A stretch of 64,000 nucleotides of DNA from Diorhabda sublineata (lineage: Eukaryota; Arthropoda; Insecta; Coleoptera; Chrysomelidae): assembly GCF_026230105.1 (NCBI RefSeq), contig NC_079475.1, positions 35,648,086 to 35,712,085 of the forward strand, written 5' to 3'. Made by a program: the position numbers and the translations under genes. A model generated the notes under the pieces. That model did no database searches, was not told the DNA's origin, and saw only the letters and a program-made list of their open reading frames with translations. The first letter of the stretch is position 1, and every line of letters starts with the position of its first letter. Positions 50,820-63,382 of the stretch are shown here, in pieces.

Positions 50820-51540
50820 AGCCGTATTTTGACCGACAACTTTTATTTCATTTCCCTTCCAAATTCACTCTTAATAATGATTTAATTTGCTTTAAAAAAA
50901 AGTAAACGCCTTTGCAAACACCTTCCATGGCATTCAGATATATTATTTTAGAATGTTTCCCACACACAAATTTTGAACACTCTTCACACAATTTCATAGT
51001 GCTTGATTTTCTCTCTTCAACGTCTTCAACTGCTCTTTTCTGATAACAAAGGCTTTACATCTATGGGAAGGTTTTTTATGTCTGATTTGGCATACAACTG
51101 TTCTTTCATTAAATCTTTAGCCAGATTTTGAGAAAAATATTTCTTTGATCAGGAGCTTCACTGGTAAACCTGAATTGAACAATATTCATTTTTGATCCCA
51201 ACTTCGTTCATTATATATTCTCAGAGTAACAGGCACATAATTTGTTGATAGTGTCAATTCCTTTGGTTGTATTTTAAGCCATAATCATTTCTAGCTTCTT
51301 GGTGCCTGTCGATTTCATCATTATTATGCATAGTTTAAATCAAAACTACACACTTATATTACATCATTGCGTAAGAAACCATTGTCAACTCTTTTTGGAA
51401 GCCCAACTGGCCAAAATTATTGATGGATAGCCGATGTATTTTTCCCCAGGTGTTCTCTTTGCTAAAAGATTCTGAGCCAAGTCCATACTTGAATACCAAT
51501 TGTCAGTAGGTACTTCGGATAGCAGTTGACAACTTCCACT
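50820..51540 (-). mobile_element. piggyBac-like transposase remnant (C-terminal part)
   Basis: On the minus strand about 51430-51510 reads TDNWYSSMDLAQNLLAK, the piggyBac DNW(Y/F)-S motif around a catalytic Asp. Later come KYFSQNLAKDLMKEQL and, near 50960-51010, MKLCEECSKFVCGKHS, which fits the C-terminal cysteine-rich domain (CxxC...C..H). Stops and frameshifts are common. It lies between the convergent genes GlyP and ZC3H11A. Confidence 0.78.
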
Positions 51541-51773
51541 TCAATGTTAACTGTTTATTGAATGACTGAAATTTACTTCCATTCTTTTGTTATAGGGGAT
51601 GAATATCAGGTACTTGAACACAAAAAGTCAGCAGAAATTTCAATGTCCTAATAATAGGGCGGAAGGTTAATCAAATTAAAACCAAGAAACAATTCAGTAT
51701 CAATTACAAGAAACCAATTAATTTCATGAATAGATTTAACATAAACTATATCTTCAATACAAAAATATTATAT

Positions 51774-54700
51774 CTAATTATCCAAGCAAGCATCAATTTC
51801 ATTTAATAATTCCTCTTCAGGTTTCAACGACATGGTTTCATCATCAAAATCGTCATCTTCTAACAAATATACATCCTCGTCCAATTTACTGCAAGTGCTT
51901 TCAGTGTCAATATTCTTTTGAACAATTACCTGATTGTTATTGTTTTCATTAGAAATTTCACTAATAGAACTAATGTTATCACATATATTTCGCCGAGTAC
52001 CAGTTAATGAAGGTACGTGTCTTCTCAGAATTATTTTTTTCTTGTTTTGTACTGGTTGAGATTCTTCGGTGCTTTTGCTGTCTATATCTGGAGATGTACT
52101 CGTCACTTCTTGTTCTTCTTTTAACACATCTTCTTTAGCTTTTCGTTCTCTTCTTATTTCATCCAATGTTTTTATTTTTATATCCGTAATGTTGCTTTTA
52201 CTAGTACCGGAACAAGTTTTCAATTGATTCACTCTTCGGTTATCCAAAGAAACTGGAAATGTCACTGATATTTGCCCATTAACTTCCTTATCTGAAACAT
52301 TTCTGAAGTTTTCGTTGGAGTAATAATTTTCTGGGTTTTTCTTCAATATAATTTCAAGGTTACCATCTTCATTCCGGTAGACGATTTTCCTTTTTTTCTC
52401 TAAAAAAAAAATAATTCACTCCATAGTAAAAAGGAATATAACAATATTAAAAAAATAATTTTTGTCATTGTTAAGTATACACAAATCAAAAGGTCTAAGA
52501 AATAAGAAACTAAAAATTAAATAATTTAGAATATAAATGAGTTAGAATGTATTAGGATTGTAAAAAAAATGATCCTCTGACTGTAGCTACTCTTATGATC
52601 CAATTCTATTAACAGACCACTTAACCAAACATAAAACCAAATAGAACTAACTTATTTAAAAATCGATTTCTTTTTCTATTTTCTCAATTATTCTAGATAT
52701 TTTATTAATTAATGTAGAATGTTAGGAGGCATGCAATTGTTTGATTTTTCAGTTACACCTTATTTAAAAATATATACCTAATGGTGGAATATTGTAATCA
52801 TCACTCAGCCTCCTCTTTGGAGTAACAATTCTTTCGGGTATATTTTTTTTCATCATTCTAGTGACTATCCTTTGCCTCATACTGTTCGCATCATTGTTTT
52901 CACCTTCATTGTAAGGTATACATGGACCTAAAAGAAAATAATTCTAAAGAAACAGCTGTTTTCTTCATGAAATAGTTAAAACTCATTACTTACCCTGGCT
53001 TATATTTAAAATCGAACGGTTATCGTTATCTGTTATCTGGAGAATAACTTTAACCAAAGGAATGAAAAAAACAGCCATAAGTTTTTACCAGCCACATCCG
53101 TTGAAATGAAATAACAATTTCCCATATGAACACAGGGTAGTAGTAAGTGGAGGTTATTACGTCAAGTTTGTTTAAATTTGTAATAATTTGAAGGTGTTTT
53201 CAAAATTGTTTTTCCTTGTACGAGAAATTATAGCCCCTTACATTTTTGAAGATGAAAAGGAACGTACGATTATAGTTAATTCAGAGCCACACGTGCAAAT
53301 ATTGTCTTCGTGTCTGAGCTACAAAACTTCAATGGCTATAACCAAAGAATATAGTTTCAGCAGAATGGAGAACTTCACACCTGAAATTTTTCCTGGCAAA
53401 TTGATCTCAAAGAGAGATGACATAAGTTGGCCTCAAAACTGTTCCAATTTAACACCTATGGACTTTTCCTTTGGGGTTATGTCAAATCTAAATATTATGC
53501 CAACAAACCGACTTCCCTCGCATAATTAAAAGAAAATATCCACCACGAAATGGCAGCCAGCACGGAGAATACCTGCTGAGCTGTTATAGGCAATAGGATA
53601 TTTTTTTAAATGTCAACTTTCTTTTGAGACACTTGGTATTTTACAGTAGTCGAAAATGTGAATCTCAATATTTATATGGGATAGGGTCGGAAAAAATAAG
53701 AAACCAATGTCACACAAATATGAATTTCGAAATTATAACTGTTTAACAGAAAAAATAAGGTTGCCAGTTCAACCCCTTTAAGTTGTAGAAAATTATTTTT
53801 GGGCTATTTTATATTTATATAAAATAAAAAAAACTAATTTTGAAACAGAAGAGACCTAAAATCATGAACATTTAGATGTATTAATATATCAAAAGGTCTA
53901 ATAAATAAGATTCAATTTCTTATTTTATATATATTAATGCATCTAACCACCTTATACAAAGTAATTTCTATTATTTTCCATTTTTCTAATATATACCAAT
54001 TAGTTCTTTCCCCCAGATACACTTTATTCAAAGCCCTTTGATTTTTGTGTATTTACTTTTGTTCATTTCATCTAGGATCTATAATTTAATTTAATTTATT
54101 TGTGTTTTTAAACGTTATCCTCCAGATACCATAATGAAAACTATTCGATTTTAAATCTAGAATATAGGTATTCACCTATCGGGATAAGTGAATAAGGATA
54201 AGGTTTAACTATTTCAGAAAGAAAAGTTGCTTCAATGGTAGAGGAACAACGAACTGTTATAGAGCAGAGCTAAAAAGGCAGATATATGAATTTAATACAG
54301 ATATTGACTACCAAATTAGACATATTTTGAATATTGTTCGAATACTTCATTTAAATATTGCCTTTTTTATTGTAGTTTATTATATTTCTTATGAGAGATT
54401 AAATTACTTATAATACACAATGTTACAAAGAGTTATTCAAAACTTTCAGTGCTTATAACTATGTTGGTTACAAACACTTTGTTTTTACAAGAACCATGTT
54501 ATTTTGTTGGAGCTAAATAACACAACAGCAGCTGATTTCCCGGAACTTTCAAAGCAAGTATTCATACTTATCATATAGCTTTTAGTTCTTAAATTTTCAT
54601 AGATTTTGGTAAAATAGGTTTTTTTCTCACTAGAATCAACTGCTAGGATTATTAACAGCAGAAGACACAGAGTATAAAAATTTAAAATATAGAAGCCGAT

Positions 54701-57700
54701 GTCTTTTATATAACAAATTATTTTTTCTACGTTAATATTTTTACTTGAGTCTCCGCTATATTCACTGAAATATTGTATTTCTTCCATTGGATTTCATATT
54801 ATCTACATTCAATGTATTGTTTTCTTCTTCTTCTTTAACCGGCGGTCTTTTGCGAAATAGGGCCTTCTCAACAATCTACTGCCAATATTTTTTTACTGAG
54901 CATGGTGCCTCCGAACTAATAGCTGGATCAGGTTCACCTCAACGTCCTCCAACCAGCGAAGGCGCGGTCTTCCTCTCAATAGCCGTCCACCAGGAACTCC
55001 ATACATGTGGTTTTTTTATTGCTAACCAGCTAGTTTATATACTTATTTCAGCTTCGATTAGATCTTAGAGAAAGAGATTTATATTGAATGTTTATATTAT
55101 TGCAGTGTATGAAGAAATCCCTTCTTTGAAATTAAATTTTAACAATGTATGTGCCGGTATTCCTCATTGAAGCTTTTATTAATGGTTTGAAAAATTTTAG
55201 CAGTGATGGTATATGTTAGAATATCTTGTCGATCAAATGTATATCATCTTCATAGTTAACGAAGAAGTATCCATTTTTCATTTTCATTCCATTTTGGATA
55301 ACTTTGTTTAACAATAGCTTTCCTTCAAATATTATTGGACAAAAATCTGTCGAAAATAAATGAAACTATTAATAATACTTACTATTATAATCGTAATATG
55401 CAGCTGATTCGGCTTGTATTTTTTCCAGGCGTATTTCATCTAAAGACTTCACTGTAACAACCCAATCTGCGTTTTTCTTGGGAGAAAAACTAGGTGTCGA
55501 CTCATTATCGGACTCTGCAAGTAACACACCAGGTCAAATACAACAATTACTTTATCCACTGGTGCATTCTTGCAGGTTCCACCAACAATAATAAAAACAA
55601 TTTTGGTACAAAATAAATTTTATTTAGTAAAATTACAAAATAAATTAAATTTGAGTATCAACAATACCAAATAAAATTTTAACTTCTGTTTACTCGTTGC
55701 AAATAAATATATTTGATTCAACAGTTAACACAAAAACGTTCAAACTAAATTCAACAATCCTTTTATTGTACAAATTATCAAATTTTTTGTACATAAGACT
55801 AATCGATAGCTGCCTAATTCATTAGGATATTATTGCGTTAAGATTACTATAGTGAAAGGGTAAGTAAGAGCAATTTGTAAAGCAAATTTGTTTTAATTAC
55901 TGTTAGTGGTGGATAGCTGGAAAAAACATGTAACAGAAATAGGAACATTGCAGCAGAGAATATTAATACAGAAAATATATCCATAAATAAATTGGGAAAT
56001 TAACATGAGTATAAAGAGTATAAGACATTAAGGAAGTTCTAATATTTAATAAAAAAGAAAACAATTCGTTTGAATAAACTGCCCATCCTCAGCAAGCTCG
56101 GTGGATATAAGGTAACTTATTAATTTTTTTAGCTCTATATGTCACTGTACCATATGACCTGAAACACTTCGGCTCTTTCAGAAGCTGTTAAGGAATTCGA
56201 GCGAGCAGCTAAAGCAAAAGGACTCAAAATAAATAAACAGAAAACCATGCCCATGGGAACTTCAAGGAAAACCCCGACCTCCCAAACCACGTTCCAAGTC
56301 GGAGAACATCGCTTCTCTGTGTGCCACCTATTCAAATATTTTGGGGCCCTGATAACTGAAGATAATGACGTGGCAACAGAGATCAAGGCAAAAGTTGCAG
56401 ATGCATCTGGGCAGCCCAGAGAACGCTCTCACGAAGGTCAACGGTCACAATTTACAAGACAATAATCCCTCATACGGATTAGAGACATGGATTATGAAAA
56501 GTGAGCGAATTTAAAGCTGCTGGGAACGTAAGATCCTACGAAAGATTTTTGGCTCTGTTTGTGAGAACGATGCGTTGAGGAGCCGGAGGAATGCTGGGCT
56601 GAGACAGATGTATGGCGAGCCAGTTTTGGGGGCGTTCATCCGGAGAGTGCGTCTGAGGTGGCTGGGACACTTGTAGAAGAAGACCGCGCCTTCACTGGTT
56701 TAAGGACGTTGAGCTAGGGTTTTGACGTTGGAGGCATCATGCTCAGGACAGAAAGTATTGGCAGTTAATTGGTGAGAAGGCCTTAGTTCTCAAACGACAG
56801 TAGTGCCGGTTAAAGAAGAAGAAGAAGAATGTCAAAATGAGCTCTAGTGGTGTAACCTACATATATATAGGGTAAATTTTATAGAGTAAACTCAGTAGAC
56901 AGGCTGTTAAAATGCAACATTATCCAGAGTTTGATTTTGTCTTATGTACAATTACAACTGAACATTAACCTTATGAAAATATGATAACACATTATATATA
57001 TATAACAAAAAAATATTTCCTTCACAAGAATGCACCTTTCAACATACAATTTTTTTATTATCACAATGTTTATAAAAATAAACAGTGTCATAACAGTCAG
57101 ATTTCAAGTGAAATCAATAAATAATTAACACTAGTACATAAATTTTTTCTAAAAAAAATATACCAAATATAAAATAAACCAATTGTTTTTGATTTGATCT
57201 AGTAATACTTAATTTAAAAGTTGATGAACAGTAGAAATACCAGACCATATTTCATAGTATTGGTACTAGGAGGCTAATTCAGGTAGTTCAAAACAATAAA
57301 TAAGTTAAGAAAGACTATAAAATATAAATACTCGGAAGTAGACAATGTCATTCGCTAGTTGATTTATATATCATACAAAACCAAAATGTAAATGCCATTG
57401 TTTTGATTGCTTCGACAAGCCTAAAAGCCACAAGCCGAATTATGATACAAAATATTATAGAAAGAAAATTCTATGACTACAAAGGATATTGTGCTAACAT
57501 TAATTCCCAAGTTGGCAGCCTACAAAGATTGGTTTGTTGTCACTAATATTTCACTAAAAGCTGAATTCATATAGAGGGGTATTTAATATACATATAATGT
57601 ATGTAGATGAAAATTCAACAAAGACCAACAAACGAATTCTAATTGACAGAAAACTAGATAGTTATAAGGCACCAGGTGTTGGCAGAATCACTTCAAAATA

Positions 57701-60700
57701 ATTAATAATATACATTAAGAAACCTCTATATATTTGCAGGATATTTACTAGACTTATGTTGAACAATAGAGTCAAACCTACTAGGTAGGTTACTAATCAA
57801 GATCATGATACAGTATTTTAAATAGATATTTGGTAACATAAAAGAAAACCAATTATTGAAAATATAGAAGTGGAATCAACTGACTAATAGCTGTACCAAA
57901 GTCTTTAAGTTACCACCAACAAAATATATCTAAAATTCCATAAGCAAAACAATATATGAGAATTTAGTAAATAATGTAATATTTATAAATAGATCCTCAA
58001 ATTGCAATGTACCTTTCAAATATAATAAATCACATTCTTTTCACAGAGTTCAACAGACTAAAAGACCATTAACTCATATGAAACCCTCGTAAATAATAAG
58101 CTGTAAAGTCATCCACTTTACAATTCAGAAAAACTTATTTGCCAAAACTAGTAATGAAATATCACTTTTCATGCATAATTGTGTAGATTAGCAGCAAAAG
58201 GACTTTACAATTATTAAGAAGTGAAGGTTCATGTATTATCAGCTTCAACAATATAACAGACGTGCTTATATAACAACTTAAAGGAATTTCAACTATTAAC
58301 ATATATAAAATATGTCCAATTGTCATCTTGTCTGCAATAAAATTACCTGAACCTATCACCTCCAATATAATTAGAAGTACATTTCATATTCTCACAATGA
58401 CATTGCATTATCCTAGATAGACTGACCTTGTTTTCTACCTCATAATCAAGACTGAACATATATTTTCAAATTTTCAGATATCAGACATTGTTCAAGATGA
58501 AATTAAGCAATTTTGGATTCAGAATTACTTAATCTGTAGATAGTTAAAATAACTAAGTTAAAATTCCTGGAACTGTCATATTTATCCTAAACACGCTGTT
58601 TACTATCTATACGCCCACACTCTGAGTGTAATTGTGAATGCAATGGTAGTAAACAGTGTGCTCAGTATTCCTAAAACAATAAAAGAGATAATTAACTGGT
58701 GGTATTGAAACTTTCAATATTGTTGAACTCTTATTCCTGCTTTAGCTTCCAATTTTTTGACATTATTAGAAACTTAAATTTCAAATCCTAATCACATTTC
58801 TGATAAGCGATTTTATAAATATCTACACAATATTAAAATATAAATCTGAATAAATTATCCCACATTGTCAGGATTTTAAATTTTATTCTTGAAAAATATG
58901 CCAATACCTCAAGTCACCAGTATAATTACACAAAAAAGTCTACACCTTAGGCAGTTTCAAACACATGAGTAATAATAAGATTCAGCTTCGCCCAGAATTT
59001 TTAATGTGTTTGCGTGACCAGCAAATAAAGGATGATATTCTAAATGTTCTCATATATTCATGAAAAAGTTCCTCACAACGAAAAATGATAAGAGATTTCC
59101 TATTTACTTCGACAATTTATCCTTCGTAAAAGTTAGTCTATCTTGAATAATATATTATTAAGGTTTCAACGTAATTTTACTATCATTCTAAAAACTAGTT
59201 TTGGAAACTTTCATAAACAGCTTATCCAAGTCAATTTACTGGTCCTATATAAATACTTTCTCAGTAATCTATAGATATAGTTTGCATAATTTATGGACTA
59301 GTATTGTGTACACAATTAAAAAGACTTATTAATCAAAAAATAAATATAACTCATCTCAAATATTATGAGAAGCTCAACTTCCAACAGTCATGAAAAATTA
59401 AATATTCCAACAATTTTCTGAAGATTCAAAAACAAAAGAAAAAGTATTTCAAACAGTAAAAACCAACAAGAAATGAATAACCTGTTTTTTTTTTGAAAAA
59501 TAAAGTACAGAACTTGCTGAATGTATTACTTTACAAGTTGCATACCTTCTTCAAAATTAACAACTAGACTATCTACTGCAGTTACTCTCCTGTCACTGGT
59601 AGAATTCATGTCTCCTGTCTGATCTGAAATGCAAAATTAACTTAGATTGTATCTATTCATAAGAAAATAGGATATTTAATTTTTATCCTAATATAGTATC
59701 AATAATTTATATTTATTCATATTTCACACATCAAATTATTAAAAACTTATTTTTATAAAATTAACAAAATACTATTTTTGCTACGAGTACAATCTAATGT
59801 TATTTGGAATTTTTTGATTATATTGAAGTATAAGGCAATATTTAAAATGAAAATAAAAAATTATGTTACAAGTAAATGTCAAGCAGAGAGTTTTAATTTT
59901 AATATTGAACTATTTGTAGATAGATTATCATTAAAAATAATATATGTACTTATATATCATTTTATAGTCATTAATTGGAGTGCTAGGTATGTCAACTACT
60001 CCTAATAATAACAAATGCATAACAATATTTACGATTATTTACAATATTTTTTCTTAATTGGGTTCTGTTCCACAATTTATACTAATAAAATATCAACAGA
60101 TATTCACTGACCTTTTTGGTGAATTGTAAGAGATGTTTCAGATTTATAAATGTTCTTTCAGTGCTAGTGGAACTACCTTTTTAAATCATGATATAAGTAA
60201 CAATTTTATCACTTTACTCATTTATCTAATGAAATGTTAAAGAAATAAAAATCATTGATTGAAAAACTGACCCTTAACTTGTCAAGTTTATTTCAAAATA
60301 ATTCTCATCTATAAACATACCATGACATTTTTATACTGTTCTGATTTTATGTTATAATTTTAATTTATAATATAATTTCCAGTTAGTGGAAGATTTTTAC
60401 TTTCCCTCAAAACATATTGGGAAAGTAAACTATGCCACCATTTATTCCAGAAAAAAAAAAACAGTGTATTATTAACAATTTAAATTTGCATTGTATATAA
60501 ATTGGTGTACAGTAATAAAATAAAGTCAAGATTTAAAAACTGGTCACTCTATGTGGGAGAGTTTTGAAGTTGTACTTCTCCGTAAGGGAGACACTAAGAA
60601 CTTTCAGGGAGTATTCTGGACTAGAAATTTGAAAAAATCTATTTTTTTAAATATTTTTAAAGCTTTAAACGTTTAAACCTTAAACAGATATTTAAAAAAT

Positions 60701-61755
60701 CGCATTATTTCCAGAGATACAGTAGATTTTGTGACTTAACATCTAAGCCAGCCCAGTTAAACAAGTTATTCTACTGCGATTGTTTCTCAAACCACTTTTT
60801 TTGAAGTGGTTGATATATTACAAGTTCTACCCAATCGATTCCTTTGAAATTGAAGGGGCAAAACAAATTGATATTTCATGTCGACGCCATTTTGTGAATT
60901 TTTTTTGGCTAAGGTCAATGTAATAGCGACTACAGGGGCTGGATCATGTCAACTAGTAATTACATATGTTAAATATTTGTTTTAACAAGTCCTTTTATTA
61001 GTTACTTCTTTACGATATTTGGCATTATATTATAACTCTTGTGTTTGATAGTCAGCAATTTTGTTCCACATTCTATTTAAGAATTTTCTGATATTGATCT
61101 TTTACTACCTATGAACTTATCTGCTAATTAACAAAAAATGCCTAAACATATTGAATGAATGCACAAAAAAGAAGCTTAATTCCCATATCCATTTGTGAGA
61201 AGAATGTTCCTCATAACTCAAAACAAAATCATATTCCATCCAGATGGTTAATATAATTTGTAGTGTTGTAAACTTCAAACTAAAATTATTTTTTTGCCTC
61301 TAATATTACACAAAATAAATATATTCTTTACTATATTTTAGAATGTATACACTACATTAAGTGAGATTTCATTATATCATATATTTTTACCTGTAGATAA
61401 ATTTGATCTGTTAACATCAGAAGGCCTTGGATTTTGGTGCATGAAAGGACAATGAGCTTTTAAACAACCCATAGGCTGGCTTTCCCAGTAGCAGGGTATT
61501 GCTTTTCGGTTTTTCCGCAGTTCCATATGTCGGAAATTACAATGAACATTTACACATTTTCCTTCTTTCCAAAAGCTACACATTGTTTCACATCCTAATG
61601 CGGATGGTTCATGGCGAAACGTGCAGCTATCTCCCTATAATCATTTGCTTTCAGTATAGAACCAGTCTTAAAATGCATTCACTTACCTTAGCACATGTAG
61701 AGTAATAGTAAAAGTAACAGTCATTGTTTTTCTTGGGCGAATCTAAATCCGTCAT
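51774..61755 (-). CDS. ZC3H11A: Zinc finger CCCH protein 11A (ZC3H11A) orthologue
   Basis: Six coding exons: 61755-61687, 61634-61391, 59623-59546, 55514-55383, 52927-52778, 52399-51774 (stop TAG). The phases close to 432 residues. Three N-terminal CCCH fingers are clear: C13-C21-C27-H31, C42-C50-C55-H59 and C71-C80-C85-H89, with the family block IPCYWESQPMGC. They are followed by VTAVDSLVVNFEE (exon 3) and VKSLDEIRLEK (exon 4). The long last exon is Ser/Asp/Glu/Lys-rich and repeats the motif as KTLDEIRRERK. Vertebrate ZC3H11A binds RNA and works with the TREX complex in nuclear mRNA export; this role is carried over by homology. It is shorter than the mammalian protein (about 810 aa). Large introns contain mariner and non-LTR debris. 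Confidence 0.9.
53200..53640 (+). mobile_element. Decayed mariner-like transposase in a ZC3H11A intron
   Basis: The plus strand encodes APYIFEDEKERTIIVNSEPH and FPGKLISKRDDISWPQNCSN followed by LTPMDFSFG. These align in order with the element at 8491-9812 (IGPWFFEENEVTVTVNS, FPERLISIRGDLEWPARSPD, LTPCDYFLWG), so it belongs to the same broad group but is much older. The middle segment with the second Asp is lost. It is antisense to ZC3H11A. Confidence 0.78.
54820..54979 (-). mobile_element. Non-LTR retrotransposon 3' tail, copy 1 (inverted relative to copy 2)
   Basis: On the minus strand this segment runs from GAAGACCGCGCCTTC to CCGGTTAAAGAAGAAGAAGA, the same order as at 56679-56829. It has the (GAA)n tail characteristic of target-primed insertion with a microsatellite 3' end. 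It lies in the intron on the 3' side of ZC3H11A exon 4. Confidence 0.75.
56160..56829 (+). mobile_element. Non-LTR retrotransposon fragment (RT C-terminal half and 3' tail), copy 2
   Basis: The plus strand reads ALSEAVKEFERAAKAKGLKI and the FKYFGALITEDNDVATEIKA block (RT: FKYLGS-x-x-T-x-D-x-x-x-x-x-EI). It then shows a YGLETW block (decayed YGSETW), ERKILRKIFG, RRVRLRWLGH and a 3' end CCGGTTAAAGAAGAAG. It is 5'-truncated, with a few stops. It lies in the ZC3H11A intron 55515-59545, antisense to the gene. Confidence 0.85.
57590..57720 (+). mobile_element. Possible reverse transcriptase N-terminal scrap
   Basis: The plus strand reads LDSYKAPGVGRITSK, close to the RT motif (N-x-KAPG-x-DGI) of non-LTR elements. 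Only this short block is recognisable. Confidence 0.35.
57721..59545. other. ZC3H11A intron sequence without features
   Basis: AT-rich sequence with no exon, repeat family or motif that I could support. Confidence 0.4.
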
Positions 61756-62050
61756 CTTTTTGAAAAAGTTGTCCAAACTAAAAAGAGATAATTAATAATT
61801 TGTATATCTGTGCTTCCATGGAAATAAAATTGAAATATAATCTAAACTATCATATGTTTACCAGTAATAATTTTCAGCCGGCATTTTTCCTTTATTATTG
61901 AATTAAGCTTAAAAGCTATTAATTATACGGAATCAGCGATAAATTCATACAAAAAATATATCCTTATCTTTAAATATTCTAAAAACTTACCAGACAATTA
62001 ATAACTTTTTTGGCTTGCTCCTCGCAACTAACGTCACTAATGCCAACTGT
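61756..62050 (-). promoter_or_regulatory. ZC3H11A: 5' UTR exons and presumed promoter of ZC3H11A
   Basis: A consensus GTAAGT donor follows base 61991 and the acceptor CTCTTTTAG opens an exon at 61777, 22 bases before the ATG. The upstream exon (from roughly 62050 to 61991) is noncoding and less AT-rich than its surroundings. The true transcription start is not defined. Confidence 0.5.
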
Positions 62051-63110
62051 CAATTCCACTATCACCAATTATTCTTTTGCAGATTTCATTGCAATCAATT
62101 GAGAACTAGATATCCCTTTCTGATCGACCATAGATAAATATACAACTTCCTTATTTGTGTCATGTGCCCAGATTAGCTATTCTGTAGTAATCACAAACTA
62201 CCTATTTCGTAAGTATAGGCACATAGCATTTCCTTAGGGTGTGTTCTGTGGGTATAGGCTTGTATTCCGAAATTTTCATAAATACCCTGGAGTTATATTT
62301 AAAATATTTATTAGATAATAATATTTTAAATTTAAAGGCTTGACAGCTAACGTTCCCGATCGCTTCCGTTACAAATAACACTTTCGGAACAGCCATTTTT
62401 GAAAATAAGTTCTTCTATTCTCGTTAGTAGCCAATTTTAACGTTTAATATTGTTATCACTGATCAGAACATCTGCTTTAATAATGACACATTGAAATTTC
62501 TTATTCATAAAAGTTTCCCAAATATTCATTCCTAAATCTTCTCCTAACCATTCGAAACAAACGCTTCACCAAGGTTGTGGTAAAGATAATAAATCTGAAG
62601 GACGTTCATAGGTCCCCAATAACGAAAAATTTTAACTAAAATCGCTATGGTTGGAATTTATCCAATGGTAAAAGCCCAGTTCGTGTGTAAATATTAAATA
62701 TGGTTAAACATAATTATTTTTATCCCTGGTCACGTACATTTAAGCACTTTTGAGAAACTATGATCGGGTTATCCCGATTATGATTTTTATGTTCGAAAAT
62801 TAACCCAGATCATGTTAATTGTTGTTTAGAAACTGATCAGAGTTAATTGGGACGTAGTCATACGTTATGATACTTTCTACCCTCGTAGACTGGTGGGTAA
62901 ATGCAATCCTGCTGAAATCTTATTTCATTTGCCTATGGTTTTTTATTTATTCATTTCTCTCAATCCTAAATAGATCTTGGAAATTCAAAAAAATTGTGAA
63001 TTTCTTCTTTAGATTTATATTTTGTAAATCTAGTGCAAAGATCAAAGCTCAAATTTTTTCATATATTCAAGCGAGAAATAATGTATGATTCACGTAAATT
63101 ATGTGCTTAT
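62051..63110. other. Upstream of ZC3H11A, no confident gene
   Basis: A minus-strand ORF begins with a good start context at 62396 (MAVPKVLFVTEAIGN, then AT-driven sequence) and runs to 62202. No convincing donor or partner exon was found. The rest is AT-rich. Confidence 0.3.
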
Positions 63111-63119
63111 TACATTACT

Positions 63120-63382
63120 TTTCGACCTCGTAAATAAATATTTTGGCGCCGATTTTATAGAATGTTTGAGAAATTTGTTTTGGTATATAAAGAAACATGT
63201 TTAGCGGAGTTAGTTGGTTTATAATAAATAGTCATAGTGAACGTAACGAAATAGAAAAGCAACCGTTGTATTTAAATAAATTATATACGTTAGTCAAGTG
63301 TAGGGTTATAAATTAAGAGAGAAATTTATAAATACACCAGACCGATAGAAATAATATAAATAAATAAGAAAAACATTACAAT
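63120..63382 (+). mobile_element. LTR-like sequence, possibly related to the solo LTR at 26958
   Basis: It has the same layout as the 26958-27320 LTR: a TATATAAAG-type box, an AGTTAG block, AAATAAATTA then ACGT, and an end AAAACATTACA followed by ATATATT (the other ends AAATGTTACA then ATATATT). The left boundary and target duplication are not clear, so the extent is approximate. Confidence 0.35.

Noticed and set aside
62202..62396. 64-codon minus-strand ORF starting MAVPKVLFVTEAIGN
   Set aside because: The first 15 residues look plausible but the rest is AT-driven and no donor or second exon is convincing.
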